Source: Anthostomella pinea
Taxonomy: Eukaryota; Ascomycota; Sordariomycetes; Xylariales; Xylariaceae
DNA length: 64,000 bases
Direction of reading: 5' to 3'
Assembly (NCBI GenBank): GCA_963556695.1
Contig: CAUWAG010000011.1
Location: forward strand, 496,001 to 560,000
Part shown: positions 43,960 through 54,969 of the stretch, one piece after another
Numbering within the stretch: the stretch's first letter is position 1
Layout: each line of letters begins with the position of its first letter
Translations under genes and position numbers: made by a program
Notes under the pieces: generated by a model
The model's input: only the letters and a program-made list of their open reading frames with translations
Told to the model about the DNA's origin: nothing
Database searches by the model: none

Positions 43960-45760
43960 AGTCGCGGCAATGTACGTCACTGAGTAAGGTGGCTGTGAGG
44001 TACTGCACAGCATCATTGCTGCTGTCGCTTCCAGAATCCATGACGTGTTGATCATGCGTGTCATCGGGGTCAGAGTCAAGATCTGGCTCGTAGTCGGCCA
44101 GGAAGTGAATGTAAGCAGGGCCTGTGGTCGGTCGTCCACGGAATTGTTGATCGTGTCGCCATTTCTCTTTTGATTTCCGCTGTTCCTCTGGAGAATGCTT
44201 CCACGATCGACAGTCAAGGTCACTACAGATATAACAACGTCTGGTAACATTGCTATCTCATTTGTTGTATTACTTGTCTTTCCACTAATAAAACTTGCGA
44301 TCAGTAAAGTACTGATTATCTGTATGCTGGGCGCTGTCAGCTGAGTCTTCAGAGGTCTGGAGTGATTGTCAGAGATTTGAAGCAAGAGCTTCAAACATAT
44401 GTAAAGGAGTGAACAAGGCGTAATTGAATTCTTTAATATCACGGCAAGCACGTTCCACAGCTACAATCAGTTGTGTCTCGCCTAGATATAAAGGGCCAAG
44501 GGCATGTTAACAAAGTTGCAATTTGTTAAGAAGTGCTTCAAGGATCTCTATGCTGGTCTTGCCAGCGTTCTCAGGTCGTGCATTCATGATGGCATAGGTG
44601 ATTGCGGACCAATCACGATGATATTGGGTCTTGTTGACTTCTGTGTCAAAACGTGCCTTGAGACGGTTGTACATGTCTGAGAACATTGAGTGACGGCTGA
44701 TGTGGTGCATGAAGTATTCTTGAGCTGTGCCAGTGAGGACTTGGGGAAATACTGCGTGGAACTGACCAGGCTTGATGCCAATGGTGGAACATGTGTTTAT
44801 AAAGTAGCGTATCTTGTCGTCCAAAATATCATAGGGTCGTCCTGAGGAACAGTTCTTCTTTTTCCAGATCTTGGCAAATGTTGCGATTATCATGGGAGCT
44901 AAGTCCTCGTTCGCCACTGGGATAGGAGGAATCTGGGTATATGGATCAGGTGGTTGATTCTGTAGCCATTGGTTGTGCTGCTGGTATGTTCCAAAGCCAG
45001 GGTCTGGTGTGACAGCAATGTGCCGAGGATCAGGCACAAGGTTGCCTGTTGCATATGCCATTGGGTCTGTCCAGGCCATAATCCAGATTGTGAATCTTGT
45101 GTTCTTATAAAATGGTTTTTAACGCTTGGCACAATCGTATCCCTATTCTGTTGCTGTTTGATCTGCTCATTCTTTAATCGATGTTCTGGGTTCTCGGAAT
45201 CTGGGGTCTCATCGCTGGGAGTATCGGTTCCGGGAGCTCTATCTTTGCTGGTGTTTTGAGGGGTCATTTTGTCATCGCGTGTATCAGTAGTGCTGTTATC
45301 CTTCTCTTGTTCAGCCAGGATAACATCCATAATATTCCAGATGTTTGGGTGTGGAAATGCCGATTTCGCTGTGATAAGAGAACGTCTATCCCACATTGAG
45401 AGGTCTTCAGCAGTGGTTAAATGGGCTAGAGCGTCTGAGATAGAGCTGTTCAATTTGCCGAGATAGATGCCTTTGGATGTGATGCACCTTTGGAAGGTGC
45501 TGCGGATATTCCGGTCAATCTTCTTAAAATCTTCTTTAGACCAATTTTTGAAATCGTTCTGGAAGAACTCGTAGATGATCTGTGGGTCAGGGTTCAAGAA
45601 TCCATTGTAACGGTTGATACATGACAAGGCGTATGAATTCATATGTATGGGTTCTCTTCCCCGGAGGTCGGCTGGTTCGCCCATGCTGATGCGTTCAAGG
45701 TTGACTGAATTGATGAGGGTGGCAGGTAAGCCTCGATCTCTCAGGTATTGAGCCGGGTCT
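43960..45760 (-). pseudogene. Gag-like protein of LTR family A, broken
   Basis: Starting near 45760 the minus strand encodes DPAQYLRDRGLPATLINSVN, MGEPADLRGREPIHMNSYAL and RCITSKGIYLGKLNSSISDA. After a frameshift near 45080 it reads DPMAYATGNLVPDPRHIAVT and DDKIRYFINTCSTIGIKPGQ with FPQVLTGTAQEYFMHHISRH. After a stop at 44507 an interrupted frame carries a Cys/His knuckle, CYICSDLDCRSWKH, near 44225. These match the gag region at 58.3-60.0 kb. This gag differs from that of the Copia element at 18.5 kb, so it is a separate family; the RNase H of the 57.7-kb copy suggests a Copia-type element. Confidence 0.65.
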
Positions 45761-46109
45761 TGTGTGTTGTCTTCGGATATCTTGCTAAAGTTAGGCGCAG
45801 TACGCGTGACGAATCAGAAACTGCAAAAGGGGTGCGCAAGGAATCTGCGCAAGGAATCTGCGCGTTATTTGCGGATTGTAGGGAGTTGGTTCTGTCGGTA
45901 GTCAGGGACTGCCGCGCGTAGGTGGTACCGGTATTGCTGTGATTGCAGCGTAATCTACTGCCTCGAGTCGCCTCACGGAGGAACGTTTGCAGTGGAAAAC
46001 CTTGGACCTCGTGCTGGGCCTCGAGTCGCCTCACGGAGGAACGTTGATACAATAAGATCTCTTCTTTTCCTTTCTCATCTGTGTTGCCTTGGGAGACAAC
46101 ACTGATCAG

Positions 46110-46312
46110 TGTTGGAACAGGCTTGACCAATCAATCATAATACTCGAGTATGGGTCAAAGTCATGATGTTGCTGACGGGTTGGATTGGGAGGTCTAGCTG
46201 GACTTGCAGGTCTGGCTAAGTGTCCTCACAATCCGGTATCTAATCTCTTATCTAATCATACATATGGATCTGGTATGGATGGTTTGAAGGTTGGAATCGC
46301 ATGGATCCAACA
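46110..46312 (-). repeat. 5' LTR of LTR family A element
   Basis: About 203 bp, with ends TGTTGGATCC and CTGTTCCAACA in element orientation, matching the other copies of the family. Confidence 0.85.
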
Positions 46313-46317
46313 CTACC

Positions 46318-47775
46318 GCTAAATGATCAGCTATATATCTATCGATTTGAAGCAAAAAATTTGAGAAAAATAAAGGAGTTAGTACGTACGGAGGTATGGC
46401 TCCTGTGCCCATTAAGGATCAAGAATACCGCTTCAAAATTATCATCTTCTCGTACCTAGTTGGCTGGAGGGAGGAAAACACTCTCCAACCACTCCACGGC
46501 GACTGCGTTATCCGTTCAGCCATTATCAGTGCATATATAATGCCAGGGAGCGATCTCTCTGAATTCCCGAAGGAACCACTGGGCCTGGAGATCTTTTTCT
46601 TTAAATATAATGCCTGGTGTGAGGGCCTTGCCCGTAGCGGAGATGGCCTCAATGAAGGAGGTCCAGCTGCGGCTTTGGTCGCTCTTCAAGAAGGTCTTTT
46701 TCATCTCTGAGCTGCCTAAAACAAGACTATCAAGCCCTAGATGGGTTAGTTAATGGATAAAGACAATAAGGGATTATTCAGGGATTTTTCAGGGGCTTTC
46801 CCGTACTGAAACCCGCCATGATACCGCATTTATCCACGTTGTATGTGTTCAGGGGCTTTACCCAATCAAAATCCTCACGATGATCAAAGTACCAGTTAAC
46901 AGATTTCGGCATAAAGCCCTTAAAACAAGTGGTTTCCTGTCTGTGGCCCATTTTTGTTTTTATTTAGGGGTTACGGTAAAGAAATCCATCCATCCAGTTC
47001 TTCCCAACTGTCTCAGTGATACCGACGATTGCCTTGACGGCGCTATGCGATGGGGCGAGCCCCAAAGACTCCTGACGAAGTATCCACTGGGCTAGGCGTG
47101 TTTCCTGCTCGTCGGATAGTCTTCTTTTTAGCTGCTGCGTCTCTCCCTTCGAGGGTTTACCGTTAAGGCGGTCAGACAGTGTCTGCTTGGGGATATCCCA
47201 TTTCTGTTGGATGCAAGCGAGTTCAGATTATTCAGGTTGTCAAGTGTGTTCTGTTGTTGTGCTTGTTCTTCTCTGCTTCTTCAGCGTACAGAGATTGATC
47301 ATCTGTCTTCTTGGTGGGTCAGATGCCCTGTGCGTCTCTGCCCCACTGGAGATCTTCCGGTGTCTATTTCCGGCTCCCATTCAACAATTTCTGAGCGGAT
47401 TTTCGGTCCGATAGCTTGTTATTAGTGACATCTAGTATAGCATCTGTCATAGTACCCTCCGTATAAGAAGGCATTTCAAGAGTCACGATGCTGCGTTGCA
47501 TACAGAAAAAGAAGAGAACGGGTACATAAAGGGCAGATTTGCCCTTATGAGGGGTAGAAACCACGGGCGGGGGGACCCCTTATCGCCGAGTCTGGCTAAA
47601 AGAATGTACATTGGGGTAAACCTCAAGAAAAGAGCTATTCAGTGAACTAATTATATCGCGAATCCCTTCAAAAACTGCTGGATTTGGCATAAGTAAAGTT
47701 GTTGATGTTTTGGTGTGTGGCAGTAGATTTTGCAGTCCGAGTGGTGGGGGTGGCCGAGTGGTGGGTGGGGCATGG
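46318..47775 (-). mobile_element. Decayed pogo-like element, truncated
   Basis: The minus strand carries translated similarity to the 2.7-kb element: SYTEGTMTDAILDVTNNKLS (helix-turn-helix), SLVLGSSEMKKTFLKSDQSR, TSFIEAISATGKALTPGIIF and KEKDLQAQWFLREFREIAPW. Many stops lie between. A diverged TIR (CACCCCCACCACTCGGACTG near 47740) is still visible at the 5' side. The second half of the transposase and the other TIR are gone; an LTR begins at 46312. Heavy nonsense load is consistent with RIP or age. Confidence 0.7.
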
Positions 47776-47999
47776 TATAGCCTGCAGCTATGAGCAATAT
47801 GCAGCGCCCTCATGAGTGCTAAATGTAGACCCTTACTATGGTGTGATTACCATCAATGCACTGGTTGACATGTTGTAATGGTTGCCAACGAGGGTAAACT
47901 AAACATTGGCAACTAGTCAACGTGCTGACGATAATGCGATTATATAATTATATCTTAATCCAAGTGTCAAGTGTACGTTTGTTTTTGGAAGCAGGTTAT

Positions 48000-48685
48000 C
48001 AGGCTTTCACACTCGTGAACATCCCTTCTGGCCATCACACCGATGTCTGCAGTTCGTCAGGCCGCACTGTGAAAGCTTCCCAGTCTCTCTGTCGCACCAG
48101 CGGCGCCGACACAGTCCACATATCTCATTGCATCGCGCCGCGTATCCTAGGCAGAACATATGTCCTATGGACGTTAACTAGTTCGGAGGAAGCGGTTACC
48201 ACATAGCTACCGCAAGGATCGGATATAACCGAGACCGAGTCGACGACAATGCCAATTCGCTGTTGTTGAGAAGAGATCTACATTTTCTATTCGACCAGAG
48301 GCGATTCGCGATCATACCCAAGGCGGACAGCCAAGTGGAGACCCATAACCCTGGGAAGGCTCAGCAACAAGAGAAGCACAGCGATCAGCACTGTTCGTCT
48401 CCTGTCGTGCACATACTCATGCCCGGCGGGCATGGTGAGCTACACAGTCTCTACCACAACCGGCCATTACAACCCCCCCCCCCTTTCTCTGTATCGGACA
48501 TTTCCCGAGAATATCTCTTTGCCCGTTTCGCATGGGCCATCACGGCGCGGATCCCGTGGGAGGAGGGCCGGCAAGCGCTGCGGTATCTAGGGCAGCGGAT
48601 CACAGTGCAGGAGTTTAGGGGCGCAGCGCAACTCAAGACGTACGAGACCGAGGCGTTACTGGATGGGCAGCTCTTTAGACGGTAG
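48000..48685 (+). pseudogene. HNH_2-type fungal protein, C-terminal fragment
   Basis: Pieces in different frames read CRTSGADTVHISHCIAP (HNH-like His motif), then LLRRDLHFLFDQRRFAIIPK with SLYHNRPLQPP and EYLFARFAWAI, up to a stop at 48685. This order is typical of fungal proteins annotated with an HNH endonuclease domain of the HNH_2 class. The middle of the domain is rearranged and the N-terminus is missing, so it is not functional. Confidence 0.55.
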
Positions 48686-48691
48686 GCCGAG

Positions 48692-49290
48692 ATGCGGGCG
48701 TCTATCAACACGAGCCGGATCGTGGACAGCATGGTATGCGAAGGGACTGAGGACTACCACGGCCTGTGTGACAACGACAAGCGTTGGGGGAACATCATAT
48801 CACTGCTCCTGGCAACCGTGATTAGGGTCTTCTTGGTCATTATCTCATATGGCTGCAAGGTGCCAGCCGGAATATTCGTGCCATCCATGGCCATCGGAGC
48901 ATCCTTCGGTCGAGCGGTCGAATCATCATGCAGGCCATACACCACGCTCATCCGAACAGTGTGTTTTTCTCACAATGTCTACCCAATGAACCATGTATTA
49001 CCCCTGGGACATACGCCTTCCTCGGAGCAGCAGCCGCGCTCAGTGGCATCATGCACATGACAGTTTCGGTCGTGGTTATCATGTTTGAGCTCACCGGAGC
49101 TCTCACCTACATCTTGCCGACTATGATCGTGGTCGGTGTCACCAAGGCTGTTTCAGAGCTATTTGGCAAAGGCGGCATCGCCGACCGTATGATCTGGTTC
49201 AGCGGCTTCCCCTTCCTCGACAACAAAGAAGAGCACAGCTTCGGCGTACCCGTGTCTGCCGTCATGACCAACGATGCAAGACCTGGTCAG
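48692..49290 (+). pseudogene. CLC chloride channel/transporter, internal fragment
   Basis: Encodes [20 protein letters not shown] and [20 protein letters not shown], followed by [18 protein letters not shown], the conserved GxFxP-type selectivity region. A one-base deletion near 48925 shifts the frame. The next part reads [20 protein letters not shown] and [20 protein letters not shown], then VTKAVSELFGKGGIADRMIW and EEHSFGVPVSAVMTNDA, the start of the CBS region. CLC proteins move chloride across endomembranes. About 200 residues remain of a normal 700-800; both ends are missing. Confidence 0.8.
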
Positions 49291-49660
49291 TGGCAGACGT
49301 TACAGGGAATGGCAAGGCAGACGACCACACTATCGCCTCCCAAGGCATCCACGCTCTGCGACAGTTGCAAGCGCCATCTGGTATACGAGCCGAGATAGAC
49401 AAATCGGGAACCCACGGTGAGAGGACCTCGGCAGGCCAGCCCGGTCAAGTCGAACACACAGTCATCGAGCTCTCAAAGCTTGACAGTCATCGATCTCCTG
49501 TCTGGAGGGTCGGTTTTGATGACGATGGCCAGATCTTGGGCAGTGTTGGGGACGAAGGGAAGCTCATGTGCTACCGCCAGACTCCCAGCGCAGCGTCCCA
49601 AACGGTGGCTCATATTGACCTGTATAAGTACAACCAATGTGGACTGCCCTGGTTCCGTTC
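49290..49660 (+). pseudogene. WD40 protein (Seh1-like) C-terminal fragment
   Basis: The frame carries HTVIELSKLDSHRSPVWRVG with FDDDGQILGSVGDEGKLMCY, a last WD40 blade of the type seen in the nucleoporin Seh1. It then stops near 49625. It is directly joined to the CLC fragment with no intergenic spacer, although the two families are unrelated. Assignment to Seh1 rests on one blade and is tentative. Confidence 0.45.
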
Positions 49661-51398
49661 GCGGGATTGCAGGTCGTAGACATGCGATAGACTATGTTGA
49701 CTGTCGGACATATGGACAGTCACTTCAGCCCTGGCACGGTAGGTAGCTACCCCCATGCATTCCATCGAGCCGGCATTTGATTGAGTCTGTAATCCAGGAG
49801 TGAGGTATGCCGGGGCCTCTAATCGAGTGCCCCGTAAGTTCGATACACTGATGTGGCCTAAAGCTGACATGAGGCCTGACAGGGCAGAATGAGTACATGT
49901 ATGCATGGTCGGGCAGAGAGGCTCAGCAGGCCATGTGTTTTCAATATTGCAGGAGGAACTCCCACGTCTTGAGCTTGGACCACCTTTCGCCATGGCTTTT
50001 GTGCTTATGTCATGTTCGACCTCCCGTCGCTCCGCCTCACCGGCTCCCCGGGCAGATCAGCCCTGCCAATCAGACTTTGTGAAGAACGCCTCGAACGCCT
50101 TTCGCAGAGCTGGAAACTTGAAAGCTTGAAAGACTTTGCAATCAATGCTGATGCTGACACACGGGACGAATGACTTGCCTCGCTTACGCACATGCTTCTT
50201 AAGCTCATGTCTGTCCAGTGCCAACCCCCTTCCTCTCCCTTCTTCACTCCTTCTCAACCAACTGTCCTCTCTACCTTACCTTGGCCACTGCACTCAATCT
50301 CATCGCTCTCTCGTCGACCTTCTCTGCTCTGAGCATACTCAAGAGTTCATTGTCTGTGACTATCCGATTGTTCCCCCTCCAGGCACAATATGTAAGATAG
50401 CGAGCTAACCAAACCTGCTTATAGGTTACGCCCGTCAACAAATCATTCGAAATGGATATGAACACTACGACAGCCCTTTGGAAATCTCCCGTTCCTCCCT
50501 GATCTCTCGTCCTCTTGCGACTCTGAGATTTACCCCTGTTTTCCTCTTGTCGTTGCACCTCTCAAGTACTCATACAACCTCTTTAATCTATTCTGTTCCC
50601 TTTGTGCCTCGACTGTCAAATTATAAAACTCGTCGAATAATATCAGCAGAGCCGAAACTTTGATCACGTACGACTCCTATCTGGGACATGACGGCTTCTT
50701 CAAACAAAAAACACGGGACTCCATCATCTGAGCATCTCTGGTAGCTGCCCAGTCAAGGAACAATACCTTGCCCCATCCACGTCCATGACAACAATACTCT
50801 CCCCCGCCAGGCATTTCTTCCTCCAGTCAGTCACGGCATATATCGTTTCCATTGCCTCTACAATCATTGAGGCCATGGGTGTCACTCGTTCCAGGACTTC
50901 AGTTGCTGCCATGACCATTGCTCACTCGGTTCTCTCACTCTTGTTTGTAATCATTAACTCCCTTGAGCAATTCAGTATCCGTTATCTCTCTTTTTATCTG
51001 TTTGGTCTCGCCCTTCTATTTACGAGGTCCAGGGGCAACGTACCCACACAACACTCGGTTTTCCATATCCGCCCGCCGAATTGGATAACGACGAACGATC
51101 ACGAAAGACAATCATTTCACATTGGAACTTGCAGGGAAACGACCGTGCGCGATTCCGGGCCTGCGCTACTTTGTGCATCTATGGAACAATGGACAGGTCC
51201 AGCAGTCGTCAGACAGCTCGGGAACAGACGACACTTGAAAAGAGGCGCCTAATGGCGACGCGGACTCCGCCAGCCACGATGTGGTTACCTCCTTTGACGA
51301 CAATAACCACCAAAGAATTTGCGCAAATCATTGAAAATTACCTCACAGACACTAAATTGTTTTAGAAACTCGGCTTTCTGTGTAAGTAGTGCAAAATG
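49661..51398. other. Gene-free stretch
   Basis: Only short frames. A hydrophobic plus-strand frame at about 50785-51050 and a minus-strand frame at 50724-50918 are open but unrecognised. No mobile-element ends were seen. Confidence 0.35.
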
Positions 51399-52606
51399 TC
51401 ATGCCCAAGTCTTTTGGCTCTCCTCGTACGCCGGTAAAGCCCACCTCTTCATCCAAGCCATGTTTAACACCTCCGCTGCATTTGGCCGCTCTCTAGGCCT
51501 CCATGCGAGCATCCAGTGTAACAGCTCAAACAGCGCGGCCTTCTCCTCCTCGTCAATAATACTCATACCACAAGAATGTCTCGGCTCTTGTACCCATTGC
51601 TCGAACCGCCTATCCCACGTCCATATGTCACGCTCATTACTGAGCGGTCTTCCCGCTTCGTCGAACCATTTGAACCACTGTTCCCAGTTATCCCACCAAT
51701 CCGACGGTAGAGGTCCTTGTAAGTGGACCTGCTGCGCCGTTATTTCGTCCTGAGGCGTAAGGATTCCGTCGATAAGAGACCTGTGAGCAAGCAACTCGAA
51801 GATGGTGCAACCGAGGCTCCATATATCTGACGCAAAGGAGAGAGGCGTCGTCGGTTCAAAGAACGCCTCGGGCGGACGGATCACGAGGGGTGTATATGAT
51901 TCAAACCGCGACTTATCTGACGGGCGAAAGGCGACACCAAAGTCGCTAAGTAATAGCTTTGCCTCCTTTATGGTGATTTCATCGCTTGCTATTCCAAGCC
52001 ACACAGGAGGGACGGCGTACAAAGGAACCCCAGCTGCTGAAGAGGTTGATTTTTTGTCAAGACGGACGACAGGCTCTGGCTCTGGAGCTCCAAACTTAGC
52101 ATACAACTGATCCACTAAGAGACCGTTGAGAGAAGGAGGTAGCTGGAGAAGCAGGTTGCCAAGATGAAGGTCTAGGGGAGGTTGTTGTTAGATTATCAGA
52201 GAGGCGGCAATAAGGATGAGAACCACGTACCTCCATGGGCATAACCCTGCGAGTGAACAAGAGAAATGGCCATGGCAAGCTGGGCAGCTAGAGAACGAGC
52301 AACATCAAGCTCAAACAGTCTCGGGTCTGACGCCACTTTCGCATCCATAAGACTGCATCTTGCCGGGACTGTTACAACACAAGGATGAGTCCCATTGGGG
52401 CCATCAAGACTAAAGCGATCGATGACCGTAGGGATCATCGACGCCTTATGTGCGGCATGGCTGCGATCCGCGACTCCTGTAGTAAGCTGAGATAGAATAT
52501 CTACCTCTCGCGTGTCTGCATCTGCGGTGCCCACTTTAACGGCGACGTAATTCGATGTCAGTTCGTCAAGAGCGAGCCAGACCGTTGAAAACGTGCCGTG
52601 ACCAAG
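51399..52606 (-). pseudogene. SRPK-like protein kinase, 5' end removed by a LINE insertion
   Basis: The minus strand starts at 52606 with LGHGTFSTVWLALD (glycine loop), VAVKVGTAD (catalytic Lys) and TREVDILSQL (Glu). YAHGDLHLGNLL (catalytic loop) forms only after removing a 59-nt intron, 52172-52230 (GTACGT...CCTAG). LLLSDFGVAF (DFG), PLVIRPPEAFF, SFASDIWSLGCTIFELL and LLHWMLAWRPRERPNAAEVL follow; the stop is at 51399. The order and the PPE and HGD variants fit fungal SR-protein-kinase-like genes. All catalytic motifs are present and the frame is clean. The LINE tail at 52607 directly abuts the glycine loop, so the start and any N-terminal region are cut off. The remainder may lie beyond 53985 but is not recognisable. 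Confidence 0.8.
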
Positions 52607-53985
52607 TTTGTTTGTTTGTTTGTTTTGTTTTGTATTTAACGTGGGGGGTAGCTCCTCAGTAGTGCAAACCACGCCTCCCAGAGCCTCTGTATCGCAGGGT
52701 TGTGGAGGTCTCAAGATAATAAGTACAGGCAGTCCCGCTCATGGGCCCATCCCCGTTGTTGTGGCGGTATGACCTTGGGGTCATCCATCTGATCCTTCAA
52801 GAAAAGCTATCTATCGGGGGCAAATTGTTGAAAAGAACTTGCTCTTCTCCACGAATTTTGTCCATTCTGTGCTCCTCTCCCTTAAGTATTGCAAACAAGC
52901 TGTCCTAGGCGAATGCCTAGGCAATAGCCGATTTTTCCCCAGCCTCTTACAAAAGAAAATGTGTTGTGGTATTTTCTTCTCACCACAGTTGCAGTGATCA
53001 TTCGAGTCTGTGTGCCCAAAGCGTTCATGGTAGCTGGCAAAGTCGCCATGTCCAGATCTGGCCGCTAGAAGTCTGTATAAAGTACTCCCCTTAAAAGATA
53101 TAAGGTCTCTTTTAATTACTGTGTGTGAGTATACTTCTTGATATCTAGATTCTGATTGGTCTTTTTACCATTAATTGAACTCCTTTCTGTCCTTTTTTTT
53201 GAGATCTCTCTTGACCCAAGAGATTATAAGAAGGCTTGTTGTGTCTGTTTCTAGCATGGTATCTTCTTTTGTTAATGTGTTGGCAGCTTCATTGCTATCA
53301 ATATCTCTGTGTCCAGGAATCCACTTGACGGTCACTCCAGGAGTGTGTGCTGTGGTAAGTTCTTGAAATCGTAGAAAAATATTCTGTGATGTCTCGGGTG
53401 GAGTCCCATTGAGCCCATCAACCACTGACGTGTTGTCCAGGCAGACATATAGCTGTTTTCTGTGTCCAATTGCCCTGGCTGCTGCAAGACCTTGGAGAGC
53501 ACCATAGACTTCAGTATCTATTACTTCTGCTTGTAAAAGTCTACCCTTTCCCCGGTATACTTCTTGAGTAGTGTTGCCTTTCCTGATGGTGTAACCCCAT
53601 CCAGTGCGGGTTGTGCCTTAGTCGTCCAACTGTGATCCATCTGAATAGATGACAAGGTCAGTGTTCACGTTTCTCTCCTATAGCCATTGCTTGAAGAGCT
53701 CTATTTCTTTGTCTTTGTCTTTGCGGACTGGGGGCTTCTTCCATAATGGCCTGGTAAGTGTTGGTCTCTGGAAGTCAGGGACTAACTGGAAGCTCCTTTG
53801 TAGCCTTGTTAGATTCTTGCGAGCTTGTATTTGGAGCCTGCCAACAAGAGGGTGTCTCTGGTCTATTCGTCCTAGTCGGAGGCCGTGACGTCGTCTTATT
53901 GACTCTGCAAGAACTCCTGCTGGGGGAATCTGCGATTCAAAGTGTAGGATATGTCCAGGGTGTGTTTTCCAGACTGGCAAGATAC
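52607..53985 (-). mobile_element. 5'-truncated LINE (copy 3) inserted in a kinase gene
   Basis: It starts (3' end) with a TTTG-repeat tail on the plus strand at 52607, then the family's 3' tail, RNase H (VKWIPGHRDID, with Asp-to-Asn in EAANTL) and the region up to ILPVWKTHPGHIL. Homology to copy 2 stops at about 53985. No target-site duplication was found, so a deletion may have accompanied insertion. Confidence 0.85.
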
Positions 53986-54871
53986 GGGTCGGTCGTTCGT
54001 TCGTAGCCTTCACGCTATCATGCAGGGAACATAGAGACGGTGCATCGAGCTGTCCGATGGGAGGCTTGGTGCGCTGGTTGGAAGAAAGGATGGTGCGCTG
54101 GTTGGAGGAGGGGATCGATAGTTGTTGGTAATGGGACCTGTGATGGAGCAGACAGTCTCGGTACATAGTTAATGTCAAGCAGTACCAGGCACTCAACCGC
54201 TTGTCGTCCACCGTTGCCCACCGGGTCACTTTGATGCCTGCTAGTAATCCGACGCGTAGCATAGGCTTTTTGGGTATATGATGGCGGTCTGAGTATCAGA
54301 CTTGGATAGAGGGCTTTACGTGGCTTTGTAATTGTGTTTAGTTACACTCAGCCCTCGCGAGTTCAATCATTCGAGGTTATACGTAAAGATTTAGAAAGAC
54401 TGGAATAAGCAGATAGGCATAAGTAGATCCTGGTTATAATGTCTTTTCGATGCTTATTCCAGTGTGCTTATTTAATTTTTTATAAACGTAGTTTTTGCTT
54501 AGTAAACAAAAAGTATACGTATATTCATAAGTGTTGGATAAAGCATAGCGTAAGATGTTTTATTATTTGCTCTTATAATTGAAAATAAGAAGAAAAAGTT
54601 GTTTTTCTTTATATGAAGAAAAGGTAAAGACTATATAGCTTAACACTATTATTTTATATTTTCTTTTATTTAAATATGAAAATGGTGTAATATAAAAGTA
54701 GTTTTAAATTATTAAATTACTTTTATCCTCAATAACATGTTTAGGCTTTATCAAAAAAGCGTTATAATAAGCAATAAAATAAAATAATTCATTATATAAC
54801 TTTTTTAAGCCCCTTGGATTTGTTTTATAAATGTTTAAACCGGACTTTTTAAATTTGAGAAAGTTTATATA
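53986..54871. other. Kinase-side flank and AT-rich DNA, no gene recognised
   Basis: The minus-strand frame 54262-53986 is open (MLRVGLLAGIKVTRWATVDD) and holds a 20-bp duplicated segment around CCAACCAGCGCACCA. It might be the kinase 5' region. From about 54300 the DNA is AT-rich. A 12-bp inverted repeat ACTGGAATAAGC (54399-54410 and 54452-54463) could form a hairpin. Confidence 0.4.
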
Positions 54872-54922
54872 ACGTAGGTCACAAGCGAGCGGCAATTACA
54901 AGCGAGCGGCAACTTTTCACCA
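54872..54922 (+). repeat. Left TIR of pogo-like element
   Basis: 51 bp, perfectly matched by 56681-56731 in reverse complement; begins ACGTAGGTCACAAGCGAGCG. Confidence 0.95.
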
Positions 54923-54969
54923 GCCACCCAACCTTTCAATCAAGGCTCCTAATTGATCAACCAACAATA

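Larger units (their letters stand above)
43930..46312 (-). mobile_element. LTR family A element, 3'-truncated
   Basis: On the minus strand a 203-bp LTR (46312-46110) is followed by the leader with two copies of the CCTCCGTGAGG hairpin motif (46046-46019 and 45990-45962), then gag. Homology ends near 43930 without protease, integrase, RT or a second LTR. It replaces the end of the pogo remnant on its left flank, so it probably inserted there. Confidence 0.75.
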
